Shown piece by piece: positions 36,931 through 41,042 of a DNA stretch of 41,042 nt (positions within the stretch are counted from its first letter, which is position 1; each line of letters starts with the position of its first letter). The notes beneath the pieces are model-generated. The model was not told where the DNA came from. It worked only from the letters and a program-made list of their open reading frames with translations, and did no database searches. This stretch comes from Puniceicoccaceae bacterium K14 (lineage in GTDB: Bacteria; Verrucomicrobiota; Verrucomicrobiia; Opitutales; Opitutaceae), in contig JAKYXN010000047.1 of NCBI GenBank assembly GCA_022538095.1, positions 1 through 41,042 on the forward strand, given 5' to 3'. A program made the translations under genes and the position numbers.

Positions 36931-37638
36931 ATGAGCAGCGCTAGCAACGATGAACCGTCTATGATTCGCAAAATAAGTTTTGTGGGCGAATTCAGTGGAC
37001 AGGTGAAGCGACTGCCAGGCTTCGATAAATCGTTCCATACGGTACCAAAGTTTGCCAGCGACCGAGCTCAGCAATTCTTAGCCAAGATCTGTCATGGTGA
37101 GTTGGAGGAGTGGGGCGAGTCGATTTTTGCCGACACCCGCGCGGCCATGGAGTATCGGCGAAAAGACATCTCGCTCGACTGCGAAGCAGGACTGGCTCGT
37201 CTCGAAGCCAAAGACTTTATTTTGCAACGCTGCTATACTCTGATTGAAGATACTCCCAGTAGTTACTTGGTGGAGACGGAATTGTTGGATCTCGGCAGCA
37301 GCGAGCTTTTGATGTACGAACCCTTCAATAATTGCATCGGTCCCCTGTTCGATAGGATGCGTTGTCGATTCTCAACTAGGTTATCAGTCGAAGGCCTGAT
37401 CGATGGTGTGGAAGATTCTGACGATTCAGGATTGGTAGCGGACTACCCATCCGACTGCGAACACTGCGACGTGCGTTTGGCGAACTGCGATGCTGTCTTT
37501 CATTTTGATTCCGCTAGTCTCGAAGTCCGTTTCGCAACCTTCGGCACGCCAGCTCAATTGGCTCAAGCGTATCAACAAGTTGCGGACGCATTCAGTTCCA
37601 ACGAAGAGCTCGCTCAGCTACTCCCTCTGCCAAAGTAG
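36931..37638 (+). CDS. Conserved-looking soluble protein of unknown function
   Basis: 235 residues, no signal or membrane helix. Sequence is of ordinary globular type (mixed charge, aromatic residues, several cysteines, CEHCDVRLANC near residue 178). I recognise no family. Texture such as 'GQVKRLPGFDKSFHTVPKFASD' and 'LQRCYTLIEDTPSSYLVETELLDL' suggests a single alpha/beta domain. The CxxC...C cluster could bind metal but has only three cysteines close together. ATG 36961 is an alternative start giving 225 residues. The gene is divergent from the OleD-like gene and followed by the palindromic repeat region. Confidence 0.72.
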   Translation: MSSASNDEPSMIRKISFVGEFSGQVKRLPGFDKSFHTVPKFASDRAQQFLAKICHGELEEWGESIFADTRAAMEYRRKDISLDCEAGLARLEAKDFILQRCYTLIEDTPSSYLVETELLDLGSSELLMYEPFNNCIGPLFDRMRCRFSTRLSVEGLIDGVEDSDDSGLVADYPSDCEHCDVRLANCDAVFHFDSASLEVRFATFGTPAQLAQAYQQVADAFSSNEELAQLLPLPK

Positions 37639-38072
37639 CCAAGCTTTAATTGTAGGCCCTGTCGTTGACTGGGTATTTGTTCTGTCCTGTCAGTTAATAG
37701 GAACCGCTAATGGACGCGAAGACACACGAATAGCTTTGATTAAGAACTTATTCTTTAGCTTCTTGTGCGGCAACGTCGATTCTTAGATTCGCGTAAATTA
37801 GCGTCCATTCGCGGTTCCAATAAATTGCTACGTGCATCAATTAGACATCGCTCGCGACGCTCTCTTGATCCGCTTTGCGGCGAGGTGATCGTGGAACAAG
37901 AATCTAAAACTAGTTAGCATACCGGATTGGTATGATTAGTGATTGAGAATAGGTATTTAGACTTAATTCAAACTTGAGTTTTCATAATTGATAGGAACGA
38001 TATGTGATACCGAGCCCAAGGGGCGACAGCGAAGCGAAAAACAATCATAGAATAACTTGTTAGAAGTAAATT
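37639..38072. other. Intergenic region with palindromic repeat
   Basis: 434 bases without a supported gene. It contains the long inverted repeat described separately at 37700-37818 and, near 38005-38035, a GC-rich purine stretch (GAGCCCAAGGGGCGACAGCGAAGCG) in otherwise AT-rich DNA. The promoter of the lipoprotein gene must lie near its 3' end; none is clear. Confidence 0.5.
37700..37818. repeat. MITE-like long inverted repeat
   Basis: Left arm 37700-37717 (GGAACCGCTAATGGACGC) and right arm 37801-37818 are reverse complements with one mismatch in 18 positions. They are about 83 bases apart. The right side repeats the theme (TTCGCG...ATTAGCGTCC). It has the form of a small non-autonomous interspersed element or large hairpin. 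No terminal target duplication is obvious. Confidence 0.82.
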
Positions 38073-38468
38073 ATGAAAAACCGAATATTCAATTCTGTAT
38101 CCCTAATAACAGTGCTATTCTTATTAGGATGTGCAGGAACAGGTTCTATTATTACTACGGGCACTAAAAGGCCAGCTACGAACCCTGATGATGTCGTCGT
38201 TTACATAGAGGCTCCTGAAAACTACGAGGTTTTAGGCATTGTAGAAACGACAGGCTATCTTGGGTGGACTGATCAGGGAAGAACGAATAGCGCTTTAAAG
38301 GTTATGAAAAAGAAAGCTGCACGAATCGGGGCCAACGGAATTCTATTAGAATCTACTGGAAATACAAAAGGTGCATCAGTTGGATCGATAAACAACGGTG
38401 TTTTCATGACTACAAGTGCCAGGCATAAAACTGCGTCTGGAAAAGCAATTTGGGTATTAAAAGAGTAA
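38073..38468 (+). CDS. Small outer-membrane or surface lipoprotein
   Basis: 131 residues. The N-terminal signal ends in a lipobox (LFLLGCAG, Cys20) for lipid attachment. The mature part contains 'DDVVVYIEAPENYEVLGIVETTGY' and 'VMKKKAARIGANGILLEST', a pattern of repeated 'A...GAN.I' helices seen in small heavy-metal-binding YbjQ-like or RcsF-like proteins and in uncharacterised lipoproteins. No function can be fixed. It is the first of a series of plus-strand orphan genes and is followed directly by an attC-like stem. Confidence 0.8.
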   Translation: MKNRIFNSVSLITVLFLLGCAGTGSIITTGTKRPATNPDDVVVYIEAPENYEVLGIVETTGYLGWTDQGRTNSALKVMKKKAARIGANGILLESTGNTKGASVGSINNGVFMTTSARHKTASGKAIWVLKE

Positions 38469-38540
38469 GTCGAACCAGCCGATGGAGACCAATTCGTACT
38501 CGCTGCGCGAGTCCTCTTACCTCGTCGATACGTTGGCAGA
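38469..38540 (+). other. attC-like stem-loop between two orphan genes (tentative)
   Basis: It begins at the lipoprotein stop. GTCGAAC (38469-38475) resembles the left core box of integron attC sites, and CGTTGGC (38531-38537) resembles the right box. Between them a perfect 6-bp hairpin with a 3-nt loop (38498-38512, ACTCGC/GCGAGT) forms the tip. Inner boxes are only partly complementary. No integrase gene is in view. The likeness is suggestive only. Confidence 0.35.
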
Positions 38541-38542
38541 AA

Positions 38543-39148
38543 ATGAACTGGGCAATAAACAGCTTTGAACAACCGGTAGCTCTAGTCCCCCAAGCAAAGG
38601 CTCTTTGTGCGATATGCAAAGCAAACTTACGAGCCCATTGCGGCGATGTCCTAACCTGGCATTGGCATCATGAAGGCAAAGATTGTGATCCATGGAGTGA
38701 GCCAGAAACGAAATGGCACCAAGAATGGAAATCTAAATTCCCAGAAGCTTTCACAGAAAAAGTTAAGGGAAGCCATAGAGCCGATATACTGACGGCAAAC
38801 GGTCTTGCGATTGAATTTCAGCATTCCTCGATTTCTTTCGCAGAGATTCAAGAAAGAGAAAATTTCTGGGGAGGTATTGTTTGGGTCTTCGATGCGAGAG
38901 ACTGGTTCGATAACTTTGATTTAAGATTACGACCCCAAGACTTCTCTTTTAGATGGAAGCATCCCAGACAGTCGATGTTCGCGATTGAGCGTCCCCTGTT
39001 TTTAGATGCGGGATCTGAAATTTTCCAAATTACGTTTTTGGGAAGAGGTATACCGTGCGGTGGTGTTGGACGATTTATTCCCTATCCATACTTTGTACGT
39101 TCTATGATGACCTCAAAACCAGAAAAGGCAAAAGTTGCAAAAATATGA
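38543..39148 (+). CDS. CoiA-like nuclease-fold protein
   Basis: I use ATG 38543 (201 residues) because the longer frame from 38450 would translate the stem-loop region and part of the previous gene. The order of motifs follows competence protein CoiA. A treble-clef-like CAIC (C22, C25) with HWHHEGKDC comes first, then an 'ES..H' type segment (SEPETKWHQEWK). A PD-(D/E)xK nuclease core HRADIL...LAIEFQHSSI (Asp81, Glu91, Gln93) and 'EIQERENFW..IVWVFD' follow. CoiA proteins are linked with natural transformation, but many relatives lie on mobile cassettes and act in unknown DNA processing. Its neighbours are small orphan genes, favouring the second view. Confidence 0.8.
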   Translation: MNWAINSFEQPVALVPQAKALCAICKANLRAHCGDVLTWHWHHEGKDCDPWSEPETKWHQEWKSKFPEAFTEKVKGSHRADILTANGLAIEFQHSSISFAEIQERENFWGGIVWVFDARDWFDNFDLRLRPQDFSFRWKHPRQSMFAIERPLFLDAGSEIFQITFLGRGIPCGGVGRFIPYPYFVRSMMTSKPEKAKVAKI

Positions 39149-39211
39149 AAACAATAAAAACTAACAAATCTTGTCAGGCCTTCGTCGCCTTTGCTTAACG
39201 CGAAAAAATTA

Positions 39212-39607
39212 ATGACTCATCAGCAAACCAAAAATCAAGCTGAACGTATTCATCAGGACGCCTTGAAAATGACAAACGAAGAGCTCGTGGAGCAGATGTT
39301 TCATGAAAGCCAGAAGTCATATTTTCGCGAATCCATGAATGTATCGGTTCCGCTATCCCATTTTTCTGTACTAATTTCACGATATTCTGAGCAAGCAAAG
39401 AAATCTTCAGAAATAAACGAGAAATTACAGAAATCAACTTTGTGGCTAACGATTGTCATCGTTGTTTTGACCATTGCTCTGCTGCTTACGATTCCTCAAA
39501 TAAACGATTTCGTCTTTGGCTATTTCGACGACATATCACAACAAAGTCAAAACGATGGCACTAACAATATTCCACCGGACTATATAAATTCTCCTGTTGT
39601 AAAATAG
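39212..39607 (+). CDS. Small single-helix membrane protein
   Basis: ATG 39212 is preferred to TTG 39191. The 131-residue product has a charged, largely helical N-terminal part (about 1-80, cytoplasmic) and one hydrophobic helix (about 84-105, TLWLTIVIVVLTIALLLTI), with a short polar C-terminus. This is the plan of many membrane-tethered helix proteins coded beside mobile or defence genes. No family is recognised. The region 39608-39808 after it is non-coding and AT-rich. Confidence 0.65.
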   Translation: MTHQQTKNQAERIHQDALKMTNEELVEQMFHESQKSYFRESMNVSVPLSHFSVLISRYSEQAKKSSEINEKLQKSTLWLTIVIVVLTIALLLTIPQINDFVFGYFDDISQQSQNDGTNNIPPDYINSPVVK

Positions 39608-39808
39608 AATATAATAAATTATTGGATACAAAACCGAAAGCCACTGGGTCACATGTCAAAATTGATTACAGAGTCGTTGTGTTCTTCGTCATGCTTTCGA
39701 TAATGTAAAATTGCCAAGAAGTATGTCGATTTTGATTTTTAATTGTTTGATCGATTCTATCGGTAGGAGTTTCCCAAACTTAATCTTACGAAGTTAATTG
39801 AATACAAT

Positions 39809-40063
39809 ATGGAATTAGTCGGATCATTGTTTCTGCTCGCAGCTATTCTCGTGTCGTTGTTTTACGGCATATGTCTTCTGGTGAAGGCTTTTCAGACTCA
39901 CATCCTCTGGGGGTCGGGTTACCTTTTTATCCCTCTGGTTTCGCTAGTATTTGTCATAGCACACTGGGATAGTACAAAGGGACCTTTCTTGAAGGGGCTT
40001 TTAGCAATACCTCTATTTGTTGTTGGTGTCATTCTGGTTCCAGATACTTACTCCGGATTTTAA
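39809..40063 (+). CDS. Small three-helix membrane protein
   Basis: 84 residues, almost all hydrophobic: about three helices (4-25, 33-52, 60-78) with short polar joins. No motif. Its stop codon lies where the prolyl-oligopeptidase remnant begins, so the end of the protein may have been altered by that joining event. It could be a real small membrane protein or a product of recent rearrangement. Confidence 0.55.
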   Translation: MELVGSLFLLAAILVSLFYGICLLVKAFQTHILWGSGYLFIPLVSLVFVIAHWDSTKGPFLKGLLAIPLFVVGVILVPDTYSGF

Positions 40064-40289
40064 ATACAATGAGCTAGATGATCGGCTTATGAACGAGCGC
40101 GAGTACTCTCCTTACCAAAATTTAAAGCAGAATGGCGAGTATCCGGAGGCGCTCTTTTACACTTCAACGAGAGATGATAGGGTGCATCCTGGCCACGCGC
40201 GGAAAATGATGGCTCTGATGCGACATTAGGGACATCCAGCGGTCTTTTATGAGGTTGGGATCTGCGGCGTGCCCGGCGGTCTCGCCCTA
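40061..40289 (+). pseudogene. Remnant of a prolyl oligopeptidase (S9) gene, C-terminal part
   Basis: In the frame that opens near 40061 the translation has YSPYQNLKQNGEYPEALFYT, STRDDRVHPGHARKMMALM, then a TAG stop at 40227-40229. The same frame continues GHPAVFYE. This is the end of the S9 prolyl oligopeptidase catalytic domain, including the Asp of the triad (TRDDRVHPGHA). The stop falls where a leucine or methionine is expected, and the final 'ENTEGGHGG' catalytic His region is replaced by a degraded GICGVPGG. No upstream catalytic Ser region exists, so only about 75 codons of a gene normally near 700 remain. Confidence 0.85.
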
Positions 40290-40555
40290 CCAATTTTAGA
40301 ATGGGTAAATAGTGAAGAATCTATCGAAAATACTTTCTAGTAATGATAAAACCTATACAGAAATAAAATCTTTCCGACTTAGTTCCGCTTTTTGATCGGT
40401 ACATGGCGTTTTCTTTTTTTAGAGTAAGTGAGTCGCGATCACATCGATTTTGAAACTTCTGTGGTGCAACTCTAGGATTGCGTATAGAATTTGAAAATAC
40501 CCACTGAAAAGTACAAGGGGAACGAGTCATTGAATTTTTCAAATTGAGAAATCAA
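40290..40555. other. Non-coding stretch before the sigma-54 promoter
   Basis: About 270 bases, part of a 420-base gene-free stretch up to 40710. I see no supported ORF. The strand-minus frames here are short and lack any family likeness. Its left end is probably more decayed peptidase sequence. Confidence 0.45.
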
Positions 40556-40574
40556 TCGTCTCAGTCTGAGACGA
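40556..40574. promoter_or_regulatory. Perfect 9-bp palindrome, putative enhancer-binding-protein site
   Basis: TCGTCTCAG-T-CTGAGACGA is a perfect inverted repeat with a single central base. It lies 85 bases upstream of the -24 box of a consensus sigma-54 promoter. This is the usual distance for the upstream site bound by a sigma-54 activator dimer, so I infer that role. Confidence 0.6.
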
Positions 40575-40658
40575 GTTAGGCTGGATGGCATCAACTGCTA
40601 ATTGCTTAGAGATTTTATGTTTCTACCAATCAGTGGCTTATGTATTTTTTGGTTGTCG

Positions 40659-40676
40659 CTGGCACATCTCTTGCAA
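40659..40676 (+). promoter_or_regulatory. Sigma-54 (RpoN) -24/-12 promoter
   Basis: CTGGCACATCTCTTGCAA matches the sigma-54 consensus (TGGCAC, five bases, TTGCA) without a mismatch in the invariant GG and GC. Transcription would start near 40686, about 25 bases before the ATG of the 72-residue gene. Confidence 0.82.
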
Positions 40677-40710
40677 ATGTGATGTGAAGATAGTAACCCC
40701 AGAATAACGA

Positions 40711-40929
40711 ATGAAAAGTAACTTACCTCCTTGCTTAATTTTTTGCGCAGTCTCAGCTGCTTTATTTTGGGGCATGGCTAATGCCAATCCTCTGAACGAA
40801 TCGAATCGGTTAGATGTTGCTGCTAAGCAATCAGATGCTGCGTGCCAACAGTCGGAAGCGAACGGTTATGCATTCGTCGAATGCTCGTGTTCGATCCGCC
40901 CATCCTTTCAGACTCATCAATCAATTTAA
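40711..40929 (+). CDS. 72-residue exported cysteine-containing peptide under sigma-54 control
   Basis: The product has a signal peptide (about 1-25, GMANA) and a mature peptide of about 47 residues with four cysteines near its end (ACQQ...VECSCS). The gene is preceded by a textbook sigma-54 promoter and an upstream palindrome, which argues that it is a real regulated gene. No PEP-CTERM motif is visible and no family is recognised. The stop is followed by AT-rich DNA and then the inverted-strand transposase end, so the possibility that insertion shortened the original protein should be kept open. Confidence 0.65.
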   Translation: MKSNLPPCLIFCAVSAALFWGMANANPLNESNRLDVAAKQSDAACQQSEANGYAFVECSCSIRPSFQTHQSI

Positions 40930-40965
40930 TAAGTAAATAAGATGAAATTAGGCCGTACGGACAAA

Positions 40966-41042
40966 TTACATTTTCACCCAATCGCTTATTGCAGCGATAG
41001 TTACAAATCCTAGGTAAGTTTCCGGCAATTTTTCGTATCTAG
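40966..41042 (-). CDS. IS5-family transposase, C-terminal fragment at window edge
   Basis: The reverse strand from the window end encodes RYEKLPETYLGFVTIAAISDW followed by three residues and a stop at 40966-40968. The 'RYEKL.ETYLGFV..A' segment is the conserved C-terminal end of IS5-type transposases. Only about 25 codons are inside the window; the gene continues to the right. The insertion sequence end should lie between 40930 and 40965, but I cannot mark the terminal repeat with one end only. Confidence 0.85.
   Translation of the reverse strand, partial: RYEKLPETYLGFVTIAAISDWVKM

Noticed and set aside
38450-38542. Longer N-terminus of the CoiA-like protein
   Set aside because: It overlaps the lipoprotein gene and translates the stem-loop into a basic sequence unlike CoiA; the ATG at 38543 gives a better start.
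39149-39211. A second attC-like site (CTAACAAATC...GCCTTTGCTTAACGC)
   Set aside because: The outer boxes have the wrong orientation relative to each other and the inner stem is only four pairs; too weak to list.

Overview
The window looks like chromosomal DNA of a Verrucomicrobiota bacterium, probably a marine Opitutae/Puniceicoccales member. This is inferred from protein style only: single-helix von Willebrand proteins with an LSFMDCICCGFGAVIL anchor, PEGA plus FGE-like fusions, an OleD-like dehydrogenase, and Tat-exported beta-propeller proteins. There is no rRNA, tRNA or CRISPR array. Start codons often lack a strong Shine-Dalgarno and several are TTG.

Region 1 (about 140-8209, minus strand) is one compact operon closed by a clear intrinsic terminator. 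In transcription order it encodes a GAF protein, a small cytoplasmic subtilase, an exported TPR-CHAT (caspase-like) protein, a small exported protein, a CHASE2-adenylate/guanylate cyclase, an ECF-like sigma factor and a 79-residue putative anti-sigma. Neighbouring genes overlap or nearly touch. It reads as a self-contained sensing/proteolysis/transcription cassette and is one of two candidate undescribed systems. Region 2 (8.2-11.8 kb) holds three orphan envelope proteins and two gene-poor stretches.

Region 3 (11810-26744, plus strand) is a run of twelve genes with short gaps or overlaps. It encodes exported coiled-coil, CsgG-like and TPR/PEGA proteins, a membrane PEGA+FGE-like protein, a very large Gln/Met-rich coiled-coil protein, a MotA/TolQ/ExbB-type proton channel, a degenerate Hsp70/actin-fold protein with a possible FHA-like tail, two membrane-anchored von Willebrand factor A proteins with identical 16-residue anchors, and a thioredoxin-fold protein lacking the active cysteines. 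I infer an ion-driven, envelope-spanning machine; this is the strongest candidate for a new system. A CsgG-family outer-membrane protein lies immediately downstream, convergent.

Region 4 (27.9-36.8 kb) is mostly core-like: a Tat-exported NHL propeller, a NUDIX hydrolase, a PilB/GspE ATPase co-transcribed with a CheY-type regulator and a REC-histidine kinase, a lipoate ligase-family protein, an RmlD-like reductase, SixA and an OleD-like dehydrogenase. Region 5 (36.9-41.0 kb, mostly plus strand) is accessory: small orphan genes (lipoprotein, CoiA-like nuclease, membrane proteins) separated by palindromic repeats, an attC-like stem, a decayed prolyl oligopeptidase tail, a consensus sigma-54 promoter with an upstream palindrome driving a 72-residue secreted peptide, and the C-terminus of an IS5-type transposase at the window edge.
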